DNA of 49,104 nt from an uncultured Opitutia bacterium (GTDB taxonomy: Bacteria; Verrucomicrobiota; Verrucomicrobiia; Opitutales; Seribacteraceae). Each line of letters begins with the position of its first letter. Position 1 is the stretch's first letter. The stretch is taken from NCBI GenBank assembly GCA_937893275.1, contig CALBIN010000027.1, forward strand, positions 1 to 49,104, read 5' to 3'. Position numbers and translations under genes: made by a program. The notes below the pieces were generated by a model. It searched no databases. It was not told the DNA's origin and worked only from the letters and a program-made list of their open reading frames with translations. Positions 27,981 through 36,177 of the stretch are shown one piece after another.

Positions 27981-29462
27981 TTAATTCATGCGGGAATCGC
28001 CGTGCATACTGGTAAAACGAGTAAATTTCTTACGGAATGCTAGTTGCAAAAAGCCAGTGGGTCCATTTCGTTGCTTGGCCAAGATAAGCTTTATGACCTC
28101 GAAGTCTTCACCCTCTTCAGCTCCGGCATTGGGCCCATCCATCTCGCGGCCATCCGAGGCTGTTTTGTCCTTGGAAAGGAGCATTACAATATCGGCATCC
28201 TGCTCAATGGAACCTGACTCTCGGAGGTCCGAAAGCCTTGGCTCCCGACGATCCTTGTCAGATTCCCTATTAAGCTGACTCAAAACAATCACGGGGACAT
28301 TCAGTTCCTTGGCCATAGCCTTGAGTCCACGAGAAATGTCGGCGACTCCGGCTTCTCTCGATTGAATACGAGAGTCGGTACCAATCAATTGAAGGTAATC
28401 AACCACGATTAGTGAGAGTGGTTGGCGGGAGTGAGTGCGGCGAGCTTTTGCACGCAGTTGATGGATTGTTAAACCTCCTGAATCATCAACCCATATGGGC
28501 GCCTGACGAAATGCACGGGCAGTAGCAGCTAGTTTTGTTTGAGCATCGCGGGGCGCAAACCCTCTTTGAAGGTCACTTTGATTAACTTCGGCCCGGCCAC
28601 AAATCATTCGCATGGCAAGGGAAACAGCACTCATCTCCAAACTAAAGACAAGAACGCTTGGGGGATCATCTTGCACGGCTGGAGACAAAACGATATTCTC
28701 CACAATATTCATGGCAAGAGTGGTCTTTCCCACTGATGGTCGAGCTGCCAAGACAATCATTTCGGTTGGGCTTAGACCGTTGGTCAAATTATCGAGATCA
28801 GGATAGCCTGTTTTTACTCCTGCTGCATCTTCGCCGCTTAATAAACTTTTAATCTGTTCTTCGGCGCCAGTAACTGGTTCTCGGAATCTCTTTGCTGCAT
28901 CGGAGGCTCGATCTTGGCTTAACTCAAAAACATCTTTTTCGATTTCGCCTAGGAATGCGCCAAGATCGCCTTCCTGCTTATTCGCGCGGTCAATGATATC
29001 ATGAGCTACGCGGATGCACTGTCGAAGAATTTGCTTTTCTCGAACTATCTCCAGCCAAAAAGGAGCGTGGGCAGGTGTCTCTATTCGAGATGTCAGCGCC
29101 GCCAATGCGGCATGACCTCCGACTTCATTCAACTGATCAAGTTTTGAGAGCTTTTCTGCGAGAAGAATCTCATCGGCAGGCTCGCCCTCTCTCTGAAGAT
29201 CAAGCAGGGCTGAATATATAAATTGGTGATTTGGCGAATAAAAATGCTCCGGAAGGAGTCCGGACTCAGCGCACAAGGAAGTAGTTTCTCCAGTCTGGTC
29301 GAGAATGCAGGCGGCGAGTAATCCTTGCTCGGCGTCGCCGTTGCTCGGAAGAGAAGGTCCTGCCAAAAAGTTTGTTGCGCCAGCGGATGACTTATCGCCG
29401 CCAAATCCCCGAGAACTTCTTTGCTTCCTCTCGCCTTGGGTGCCTATTTCGGCAGATGGCAT
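27981..29462 (-). CDS. dnaB: Replicative DNA helicase DnaB
   Basis: Hexameric 5'-3' replication fork helicase, about 493 residues. The N-terminal collar domain (about 45-150; DAEQGLLAACILDQ, FYSPNHQFIYSALLDLQREGEP) is followed by a RecA-like ATPase. This has Walker A ARPSVGKTTLAMN, FSLEMSA, Walker B SLIVVDYLQLI, VIVLSQLNRE and the C-terminal arginine-finger/DNA loop KQRNGPTG. No intein is present. An upstream TTG at 29495 is possible, but the ATG at 29462, 48 bases after rplI, is preferred. The position directly downstream of rplI is the classical rplI-dnaB linkage; bamA follows after 5 bases. Confidence 0.95.
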   Translation of the reverse strand: MPSAEIGTQGERKQRSSRGFGGDKSSAGATNFLAGPSLPSNGDAEQGLLAACILDQTGETTSLCAESGLLPEHFYSPNHQFIYSALLDLQREGEPADEILLAEKLSKLDQLNEVGGHAALAALTSRIETPAHAPFWLEIVREKQILRQCIRVAHDIIDRANKQEGDLGAFLGEIEKDVFELSQDRASDAAKRFREPVTGAEEQIKSLLSGEDAAGVKTGYPDLDNLTNGLSPTEMIVLAARPSVGKTTLAMNIVENIVLSPAVQDDPPSVLVFSLEMSAVSLAMRMICGRAEVNQSDLQRGFAPRDAQTKLAATARAFRQAPIWVDDSGGLTIHQLRAKARRTHSRQPLSLIVVDYLQLIGTDSRIQSREAGVADISRGLKAMAKELNVPVIVLSQLNRESDKDRREPRLSDLRESGSIEQDADIVMLLSKDKTASDGREMDGPNAGAEEGEDFEVIKLILAKQRNGPTGFLQLAFRKKFTRFTSMHGDSRMN

Positions 29463-29510
29463 GAGAATAGTTACTCGTTCGTTAGCAGAGAGCAAAGGCG
29501 TGGAAGCATC

Positions 29511-29987
29511 TCAGTCATCTTCAGTTTCGATGGGGTTTTCCGACACAATTTCAAATTCAACATCGGCCTTGACCTCCGGGTGCAGTTCAAACGTGGCAGT
29601 GAGTTTACCCAACTCCTTAACTGGCCGAAAGGGAGCAAGGTGGCGCTTGCCCAAGTGAAAACCCTGCTCTTCAAGCTTGGCAAGCAACTGTGCAGATGTT
29701 ACCGAACCGAACAATTTTCCACCAGCGCCAGTCTTGACAGCGATCGCGACACGAGTCTCTCGTAATTTGACCGCGATTTCTTCGGCTTGGCTCTGCTCAT
29801 CGGCTTCCCTGTGGGCACGAGCACGCATAAGCGATTCCATGCGTTTCTTGTTGGAATGATTAAGAGATACCGCTTTCTTGCGGGGAAGCAACCAGTTGCG
29901 GGCGTAACCCGCCTTTACTTTAACGATGTCTCCCTCTGCTCCGAGGTTTTCAACTTTGTCGATTAAAAGTAATTCTGTTGTGGCCAT
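29511..29987 (-). CDS. rplI: 50S ribosomal protein L9
   Basis: 158 residues, slightly longer than E. coli L9 (149). The N-terminal domain begins TTELLLIDKVENLGAEGDIV and carries the signature VKAGYARNWLLPRKKAVSL. A long connecting helix (about 43-80) and the C-terminal RNA-binding domain (KLFGSVTSAQLLAKLEEQG) follow. An acidic tail (ENPIETEDD) is extra. It lies between ssb (48-base gap) and dnaB. The expected rpsR (S18) is not found between ssb and rplI. Confidence 0.96.
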   Translation of the reverse strand: MATTELLLIDKVENLGAEGDIVKVKAGYARNWLLPRKKAVSLNHSNKKRMESLMRARAHREADEQSQAEEIAVKLRETRVAIAVKTGAGGKLFGSVTSAQLLAKLEEQGFHLGKRHLAPFRPVKELGKLTATFELHPEVKADVEFEIVSENPIETEDD

Positions 29988-30035
29988 AATAGTAAGGTTA
30001 AAGAAATTAAATATTAGATGTTTATTGAATCAGTA

Positions 30036-30521
30036 TCAGAAAGGAACATCTTCGTTCAAGTCGGGATCGACAGCAGGTGGAGGAGACGAACTATCCGTAT
30101 CCGAGGTGGCATTTGCGTTATCAGGGGCGACCGGAGTGGACTGAGGGGCACCAGTGCCTGATTCACGAGATTGACCTTCGTAACTATCTTGCTTTGCTCC
30201 CATAAATTCCCAGTTTTCCAGATCTACGAGCAACTTGCTGCGCTTCTCTCCTGTTTGCGATTCCCACTGGTCCAGCTTGAGGCGGCCTTCAACGAAAATT
30301 GGCTTACCCTTTGAGAAAAATCTGGCTAGTGCCTCACCTCGTGGCCCAAAAGATTCCACATCGACAAACGTTACCTCTTCACGTTTGTTCCCCTCCGAAT
30401 CCTTGAAGTTTCGGTTAATAGCCAAACCAAATTTACAGACGGATCGACCGCTCGGGAGCATTCTCACCTCCGGATCGCGAGTCAGGTTGCCAATGAGAAG
30501 CACTTTATTGAGGGAGGCCAT
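30036..30521 (-). CDS. ssb: Single-stranded DNA-binding protein
   Basis: 161 residues. The OB fold covers about 1-110 (MASLNKVLLIGNLTRDPEVRM, FGLAINRNFKDSEGNKREE, GKPIFVEGRLKLDQWESQTG). A flexible Gly/Ser/Pro/Thr-rich linker follows and the conserved acidic tip ends DLNEDVPF, the docking peptide for replication and repair partners. It lies 38 bases after rpsF, the usual S6-SSB linkage, and ahead of rplI. All expected elements are present. Confidence 0.96.
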   Translation of the reverse strand: MASLNKVLLIGNLTRDPEVRMLPSGRSVCKFGLAINRNFKDSEGNKREEVTFVDVESFGPRGEALARFFSKGKPIFVEGRLKLDQWESQTGEKRSKLLVDLENWEFMGAKQDSYEGQSRESGTGAPQSTPVAPDNANATSDTDSSSPPPAVDPDLNEDVPF

Positions 30522-30559
30522 AGTACTAGATGGTTGGGGAGTCTAATGCAAAAATGAAA

Positions 30560-30850
30560 TCAAATGCGTTCGACAACTATGCGATCGACATTTTTTTCCA
30601 AGGAAAGTTTTTCGAGCAAGCGAGAAGGAAGTTCGGGCTCAGCTTCTATATCAAATTGAAAGTATACCCCATTGGCGAGATTGCTACTCGACTTGCGAGC
30701 AAAGTCCTGAGCCCCGAGATTTTCAACCTTTTTTACTTCTCCCTCAACTGAACGAATAACATCGCTCATCTGAGAGATAAATTCATCGGAACCACCTTCG
30801 TTGCCCCGAGGATCAAGAACTATCGTCGCTTTATAATTTCGTTTGCTCAT
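30560..30850 (-). CDS. rpsF: 30S ribosomal protein S6
   Basis: 96 residues with the S6 ferredoxin-like fold: RNYKATIVLDPRGNEGG at the N-terminus, then VKKVENLGAQDFARKSSSNLANGVYFQFDIE in the middle (a match to the family's G-RRLAY-I---G-Y segment, though diverged), and a terminal VDRIVVERI. S6 binds 16S rRNA together with S18. Its ATG lies inside the 3' end of pth (20-base overlap), implying coupled translation. ssb follows. Confidence 0.92.
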   Translation of the reverse strand: MSKRNYKATIVLDPRGNEGGSDEFISQMSDVIRSVEGEVKKVENLGAQDFARKSSSNLANGVYFQFDIEAEPELPSRLLEKLSLEKNVDRIVVERI

Positions 30851-31445
30851 CTAATTTAATTCGTTCTTTTGATGTTTGATTTACAGAATTCATGGCATGT
30901 GCGCAACCCTTGTCAAGAATCTCGCGCAATGTGCATAAAAAAAAGTCCGTTTTTTCCTCTAAGAGTCGAGCTTCCTGGATCGTCAATCGGCTTAACACGT
31001 GATCGGCTAAATCCATGCGGGAATCTTTCTTTACGCCCACCCCGAGTCGAAAACGAATAAAGTCCGAGCCGATGGCACGTATGATGCCCTTTACCCCATT
31101 GTGTCCACCGTGACCACGATTGCGTGACAACCTTATTTGACCTGTAGCAAAGGCAGTGTCGTCGTGAATCACGATAGTTTCCGAGTGAATGCATTTGTGA
31201 TAATCGAGAAGGGGTTTCAAATACTCGCCGCTGCAATTCATGAAATTGTCCGGCTTGACGAGGATTAATGATTTCCCGGAACTCGTCGATGCGATGGCCA
31301 CTTTGGAATGGAAACGCAGTTTGCCTTTCCACGCGACTTCCAGGTTGCTGGCAAACTCGTCCAACAACCAATATCCCGCATTGTGGCGAGTTCCGGAATA
31401 TTCCGAACCAGGATTTCCAAGACCAACGATTGCTATCGGAGACAC
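30831..31445 (-). CDS. pth: Peptidyl-tRNA hydrolase
   Basis: Releases tRNA from peptidyl-tRNA dropped by ribosomes; 204 residues. Family motifs: VGLGNPGSEYSGTRHNAGY (catalytic His in TRHNAGY, near 21-25), KPDNFMNCSGE, the catalytic-site HDDTA, and GHGGHNGVKGI, with IRFRLGVG after it. The C-terminal 20 residues, encoded across the rpsF start, are not conserved. The start is GTG; an in-frame TGA lies two codons upstream, so no longer form is possible. It follows rplY by 52 bases, the widespread rplY(ctc)-pth pairing. Confidence 0.95.
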   Translation of the reverse strand: MSPIAIVGLGNPGSEYSGTRHNAGYWLLDEFASNLEVAWKGKLRFHSKVAIASTSSGKSLILVKPDNFMNCSGEYLKPLLDYHKCIHSETIVIHDDTAFATGQIRLSRNRGHGGHNGVKGIIRAIGSDFIRFRLGVGVKKDSRMDLADHVLSRLTIQEARLLEEKTDFFLCTLREILDKGCAHAMNSVNQTSKERIKLDEQTKL

Positions 31446-31497
31446 GGGTCATACTGAATGAAGTAAAGGCACAAGCCCGAGATCGAGAGGGGAGGTT

Positions 31498-32190
31498 TCA
31501 GCCTTTGGAATCATCGGTTTTCTTCGCTTCGCCTTCTTCGGAAGAAGCATCGCCTTCCTCGCCTTCGACAATGTCGGTTTCATCATCGAGCCCCCCCTCG
31601 TCATCGTCAGCAGAAGCACGACCACTGGCACTTCCCACGCATGCGACTAGAACTTGTAAGGGATCGCCAGGAAAAGAAACGCCATCGATTTCAGGAAGAT
31701 CCTTAACTTGTAAATTGTCTCCTAAATCCAAATTGGTCACGTCGATCTCGATCGAGGCAGGCAAAGCACTTGGTCGGCAACGCACCTCGACCTCGGGCGT
31801 GTTAACTTCAAGAATACCACCGGCCATCTTTACGCCCACAGCTTCTCCCACAATTTCCAGCGGGACCTTTGTCTGGAGTTCCTGTCCACGAGTCACTTGA
31901 ACAAAATCAATATGTAATATGGCATCCGTCAGAGGATGTCGTTGCATTTCCTTAATTAAAGCCAATTCATCTTCACCATCGCCAGACTTAAGACGAAAAA
32001 GAGACGCGGTTCCCCCAGAACTTCTCATCAACTGGCGAAACTCACGCTCTTCAAGAGAGTAAGGCTTATTCAAGTCCTTACCATAATAAATAATAGGGAT
32101 TCGCCCGGTCGCACGCAATTTCTTGCAAGCATACCTACCGCTATCCGAGCGCAAGGCTACATTGAGAGTTAGATCGTTTAATTCAGACAT
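31498..32190 (-). CDS. rplY: 50S ribosomal protein L25/general stress protein Ctc
   Basis: 230 residues: an N-terminal 5S rRNA-binding L25 domain (MSELNDLTLNVALR, KLRATGRIPIIYYG), then the TL5/Ctc beta-barrel domain (VPLEIVGEAVGVKMAGGIL, IEIDVTNLDLGDNLQVKDL). An extremely acidic Ser/Asp/Glu tail occupies about 187-230. A longer in-frame start at 32253 is rejected because the ATG at 32190 is preceded by AAGGAG and starts exactly at the conserved domain. It heads a ten-gene leftward run ending at prs, with a promoter-like element upstream at 32225-32253. Confidence 0.94.
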   Translation of the reverse strand: MSELNDLTLNVALRSDSGRYACKKLRATGRIPIIYYGKDLNKPYSLEEREFRQLMRSSGGTASLFRLKSGDGEDELALIKEMQRHPLTDAILHIDFVQVTRGQELQTKVPLEIVGEAVGVKMAGGILEVNTPEVEVRCRPSALPASIEIDVTNLDLGDNLQVKDLPEIDGVSFPGDPLQVLVACVGSASGRASADDDEGGLDDETDIVEGEEGDASSEEGEAKKTDDSKG

Positions 32191-32224
32191 CTTTAAGAGG
32201 CTCCTTTTTGGGGAAAAGATACAA

Positions 32225-32253
32225 AAAATAGCCAGTTTGCAAGAGAAGTGCAA
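32225..32253 (-). promoter_or_regulatory. Putative sigma70-type promoter of the rplY-to-prs run
   Basis: On the minus strand TTGCAC and TATTTT are separated by 17 bases. Transcription would begin about 28 bases before the rplY ATG, leaving room for the AAGGAG ribosome binding site. It is the only convincing pair in the 177-base gap between rplY and the end of the ThuA/heme protein gene. The remainder of that gap shows no structure I can support. Confidence 0.4.
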
Positions 32254-32367
32254 GTAAACTTCGCAAAACTAAGTTATTGAGAAATTATTTCTACATCTCG
32301 ACTTAAAGCAAAGTGATTAAAGTTCAAATCACGAAGATCATCTAAACGGTATTCGCAAAAGGGAATG

Positions 32368-35300
32368 CTATTTGGGAGGCGTAGTAGAAGAGAGATAGGC
32401 GAAAAAGTGACGAAATTCCTCGGCGGTGAGAGATTCGAGCAGACCGGAGGGCATCAGGGATCGTCCGGCAGGAGTGAGGTCGGCGATTTGGTTGCGGGGA
32501 ACCACGTGATCTTGCCCATCGAGACCGCGAAGAATAAGTACCTTTGGGTTTTCCTCAACCTTGAAGCCACTCAGTATCCGACCATCCTTGGTGCTAAGAA
32601 TGTTGTATTCGTAGCCTTCGCGAATCTCGGCGCCTGGACGAACAATGGCGAGGAGCATGGCGTTTAAGTCGGACCTATCGTAGGATGTAAGGTCGGGACC
32701 GATTGATCCCCCTTTGCCAAACAAGACATGGCAAGCTGCACAGCCTGTCTGGCCAAAGAAAAGGCTTTCTCCGATTTTAGGATTTCCGCCGCCCGAAGAA
32801 GCAAGCGTACGGTATCGAGCCATTTTTCGATCGAGCTCGATTTCCGTTTGCAATTCTATGGAACTGAATTCAGCAGTGAGCAGTTTTTGCAGCTGAGGCA
32901 AATCGTGCAGCCGTAGTTTGGCGAGGATTTCGCGATTGAGGGTTTCGCGAGAGATCCTTTCGGAAACACATGCCTCGACCAACTCCAAAGCCCAACCTGC
33001 ACGGCTCGCCAGCAAATGTAAGGCCGCGACACGAAGTTCTTCGGGCAAATTTGGGAAAGCAATGGTTATGGTTTTTCCAATTTCGGGTAGGTCGAACTTC
33101 TGTAAACTCAGCAAGGCTTCGCGACGGAGTGACATTTTCTTTCCTGCCGAAACAAGACCTAGTAGGACGGGAACTGCTCGAACCTCTTTCACATCACCCA
33201 AGATTCTAGTAAATTGGATGCGAAGGGCGAGGGGGGCTTTGCTGTCCTTCAGCCGGCCGATAGCCTTGATTGTTGACTCCTTGTCTCCTCGGCGGAGAAC
33301 GATCGAGAGGTTTTCTTGACCGCGGGCCATGGACAATGCACGGGAAAGGCTCTCGGGCAAAGGTGGCAAGGTCCGGCCCTCGAAGGCTTTTTCAAATCCT
33401 TCCAAAAGTAGGGCGGTATTTGCGGCATCGGGTGCCAGTGCCAGCAAGTGGGCACAAGCTTCCAATTCAGCTTGCCCGCCGGACAGGGCCCATCGCCGCA
33501 TGAGGTTTTGCTGAGGAAGCGCACCGTCTGCCCGTAGGTGACTGTTCCAGTTTGCAGGGTCTTTGAAATGCACTAGAGTCGAGTCGATTTCTGAGGCATG
33601 AGTTTCGAATCCCCACCAGACAAGGAGTGGAAGGTGGGGATCTCCCGCGTCTTCCTTGAATTGAGCAAGACGCGTAAGGAGAGGCAGGGCTTCTCGGGCA
33701 GGAAGCCGGCGGGCGCTCGCGGCTAGCTGCGAACGGACTTCAGCATTGGATTCGTGTGCCGCCATTTCAGCCAATCTTTTGGCAACCTCTTGAGACACCT
33801 CTCTCTGGTCGCCCAGTAAGCGTACCGTCCATCGACGGATGTGAGGATTTTTATGGCCGAGAGCCTCTAAGGCAACCTCCTTGCCGAATCCACCACACAA
33901 GTTTAATGCCCATAAAGCCTGCAGGGCGGGTTGCCCGGATTCCTCTTGAAGAATTGCACGGAGTTTTGGGATGTACGCCGAATCCGGATGGTCTCCCAAT
34001 AACCGCAGTGCGGTTTCGCGATGCCAACGATTCTGGTGCCGAAGAGCAGTCTGCAACAGGTTGGTGGTAGAGAAAGGGTCACCAAACCGAACATGCTTAG
34101 CTCCCTTGGCTTTGAGACGATAGATTCGACCGAGATCGGGATCGGTAAGACCCTTGGAGTAGGCGATATAATGAGCGACCTGTCTGGCATGGAAGTCGGC
34201 CACGTATAAGTTGCCATCGGGACCAGTCTGGATGTCCACGGGCGAGAACCAACGATCATCAGGATCTTCTCCAATGGTGATGGGCTTGTCCATGTCTTCC
34301 GTGCGAAAGGTGGATCCATGTGATCTGAGATCGCTGGCCACAAGGTAACGGAGGGTGGGTGCGACTCCAAATAGTTTTCCGTGATAGCGTTTCGGCAGGG
34401 CCTTCCCTTCATAAATCTCAAAGGTGTGGGTGAATCGCTTCACCTTCGGATGAGCCATAGATGGGAAGTGGCCAAAAGCGTAAGGATTGGACAAGTTGCC
34501 ATGCTTGCCGAAGGTTTTGCGGTAGTAGCCTCCTTGCACATAATGGAACCCGCGCGTATCACCGCCATTGTGACCGGAATAGACTCGTCCCTTCGAATCG
34601 ATCTCTACCCCAAAGGCATTACCGCCGCCCTCCGCGAAGACCTCGAAGCGATGAGTCTCGGGCTGATAGCGCCAAGCAAATTGGCCCATGCGATGAATCG
34701 GCTTGAATCCAGGAATCGGCTTGTTGTTCAGACCATGCAGAACAACATTAGCTGTTACGGTGCTCCCGTGGGTGGCGTAAATCCAACCATCCGGCCCCCA
34801 ACGCAGGTTGTTGGCAATAGAATGGGAATCCTCCAAGCCGAAACCTGAGAGGAGGATGCGCGGGGTGGGGGAGTCGGGACGATCGTCTCCATCCTTGTCG
34901 GCATAAAACAGCAGATATGGAGGATTGAGCACGAAGACTCCGTCACGACCCTTCAAGGCAGCAGTTGCAAGATTGAGTCCATCAAGGAAAACCTTGTGGG
35001 AATCAAAAGTACCGTCACCATCGGTATCCTCGTGGATGGATATCCGATCTTTCCCTCGAAAAGGAGAGTTGGAAGCGTGGGGCGGAGGTGGAGGGTAGGG
35101 CGGGTCGTAGACGTTTCGAAAGACCTTGTCGTGAGAGATCATCCTCAATCCTGCAGGCCAAGGATACTGCCTGTACTCAACAACCCACATACGACCTCGT
35201 TCGTCAAAGTTGACGTAAAGCGGGTTGGCTACATCCGGTTCACGCAGCACGAGTTCGACTTCCAAATCGTCCGGCGTTATCAGTTCAGGAAGTCGAGCTT

Positions 35301-36099
35301 CTTTAACGGAAGCAGGCTTTATAAGCTTCTCAGGCAATTTACGATTCAAAGACCAATGAATCGCATTAACCAACAACTGGCGAAAAGCAGGTATTTTAAA
35401 GTCCCGTGAGTGTCCGAGGGACGTGTTGAAAACCCGATTCCCCCACAACGGTTCGTTGGTCCATGCCACGGGTTCGGATGCCTCGACCCCTTCGGCTCTG
35501 CCTGAGGCCAGAACCTGAGTCGTTGGAGCTAGCGGTGAGACTTTGTAGAGCGACCCGCCAGATGTTACTTCAGTGGCCGATTGTAAGCCATCGAGAATAG
35601 GATGCCCTTTTGCGGTAGGCTCGATCCTAAACCATGTCTTTTTGTTGGAACCATGATGGTTGGAATAGTTGCCTCCGAGCACCTCTCCATCCCAACCTTC
35701 CCAGAGCGCATGCCCCGCCGGAGGAGCCTTTCCCCTCAAATGGAATGCATGACTCGACGTACGAATCGCAACAACAGGCTTGCCGGCTTTGACCCACGAG
35801 CGAATCGAATTCATCTGAGAAATCTTCGGTGCACGCCTGCGAACGCTCACGAACAGCAAATCAGCCGCATCCAAAACCCGCTCCATTCCCTTTAAATCGT
35901 TCCGTCCATCTCCATCGTCTGGAGAAATAATATAAGTTGCCCGAAACCCTAATGGCCTCAATTCCGATTCGTAGAACGCCGGGACTGTCTTGAGGGTATC
36001 ATATTCACGTTCAGCTAAAACAAACGCGATCGTCGCATCTTCACCAAAGGCACAGCAGAGTGAAAACAACGAGAGGACAAGCAGCTGAAAAAATCTCAT
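32368..36099 (-). CDS. Exported ThuA - membrane-bound dehydrogenase - HEAT - CxxCH heme protein (PVC type)
   Basis: A 1243-residue exported multidomain protein. A signal peptide (about 1-19) is followed by a ThuA-like glutamine-amidotransferase-fold domain (about 22-255). A PVC-specific 'membrane-bound dehydrogenase' beta-propeller comes next (about 275-660; LRWGPDGWIYATHGS, DIQTGPDGNLYVADFHARQV). Then there are HEAT-like repeats (about 690-1060) and a C-terminal cytochrome c-like module with the single heme site CAACH (GQTGCAACHVLFGKGGSIGPDL). This architecture is a hallmark of planctomycetes and verrucomicrobia and is thought to act in oxidative sugar or polysaccharide catabolism; the substrate is unknown. 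The DUF1501 gene lies 78 bases upstream on the same strand. The distal Met is probably the heme axial ligand, but I cannot assign it. Confidence 0.9.
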   Translation of the reverse strand: MRFFQLLVLSLFSLCCAFGEDATIAFVLAEREYDTLKTVPAFYESELRPLGFRATYIISPDDGDGRNDLKGMERVLDAADLLFVSVRRRAPKISQMNSIRSWVKAGKPVVAIRTSSHAFHLRGKAPPAGHALWEGWDGEVLGGNYSNHHGSNKKTWFRIEPTAKGHPILDGLQSATEVTSGGSLYKVSPLAPTTQVLASGRAEGVEASEPVAWTNEPLWGNRVFNTSLGHSRDFKIPAFRQLLVNAIHWSLNRKLPEKLIKPASVKEARLPELITPDDLEVELVLREPDVANPLYVNFDERGRMWVVEYRQYPWPAGLRMISHDKVFRNVYDPPYPPPPPHASNSPFRGKDRISIHEDTDGDGTFDSHKVFLDGLNLATAALKGRDGVFVLNPPYLLFYADKDGDDRPDSPTPRILLSGFGLEDSHSIANNLRWGPDGWIYATHGSTVTANVVLHGLNNKPIPGFKPIHRMGQFAWRYQPETHRFEVFAEGGGNAFGVEIDSKGRVYSGHNGGDTRGFHYVQGGYYRKTFGKHGNLSNPYAFGHFPSMAHPKVKRFTHTFEIYEGKALPKRYHGKLFGVAPTLRYLVASDLRSHGSTFRTEDMDKPITIGEDPDDRWFSPVDIQTGPDGNLYVADFHARQVAHYIAYSKGLTDPDLGRIYRLKAKGAKHVRFGDPFSTTNLLQTALRHQNRWHRETALRLLGDHPDSAYIPKLRAILQEESGQPALQALWALNLCGGFGKEVALEALGHKNPHIRRWTVRLLGDQREVSQEVAKRLAEMAAHESNAEVRSQLAASARRLPAREALPLLTRLAQFKEDAGDPHLPLLVWWGFETHASEIDSTLVHFKDPANWNSHLRADGALPQQNLMRRWALSGGQAELEACAHLLALAPDAANTALLLEGFEKAFEGRTLPPLPESLSRALSMARGQENLSIVLRRGDKESTIKAIGRLKDSKAPLALRIQFTRILGDVKEVRAVPVLLGLVSAGKKMSLRREALLSLQKFDLPEIGKTITIAFPNLPEELRVAALHLLASRAGWALELVEACVSERISRETLNREILAKLRLHDLPQLQKLLTAEFSSIELQTEIELDRKMARYRTLASSGGGNPKIGESLFFGQTGCAACHVLFGKGGSIGPDLTSYDRSDLNAMLLAIVRPGAEIREGYEYNILSTKDGRILSGFKVEENPKVLILRGLDGQDHVVPRNQIADLTPAGRSLMPSGLLESLTAEEFRHFFAYLSSTTPPK

Positions 36100-36177
36100 G
36101 CCGTCATCGCAATTATAGCCGAGGCTTCAGTCAAACCAAAGTTCGCACCTCAATGCATCGGCAACAAGAAGGCAATT

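Noticed and set aside
29463-29495. TTG start for DnaB
   Set aside because: It adds 11 residues with no ribosome binding site; the ATG at 29462 is simpler.
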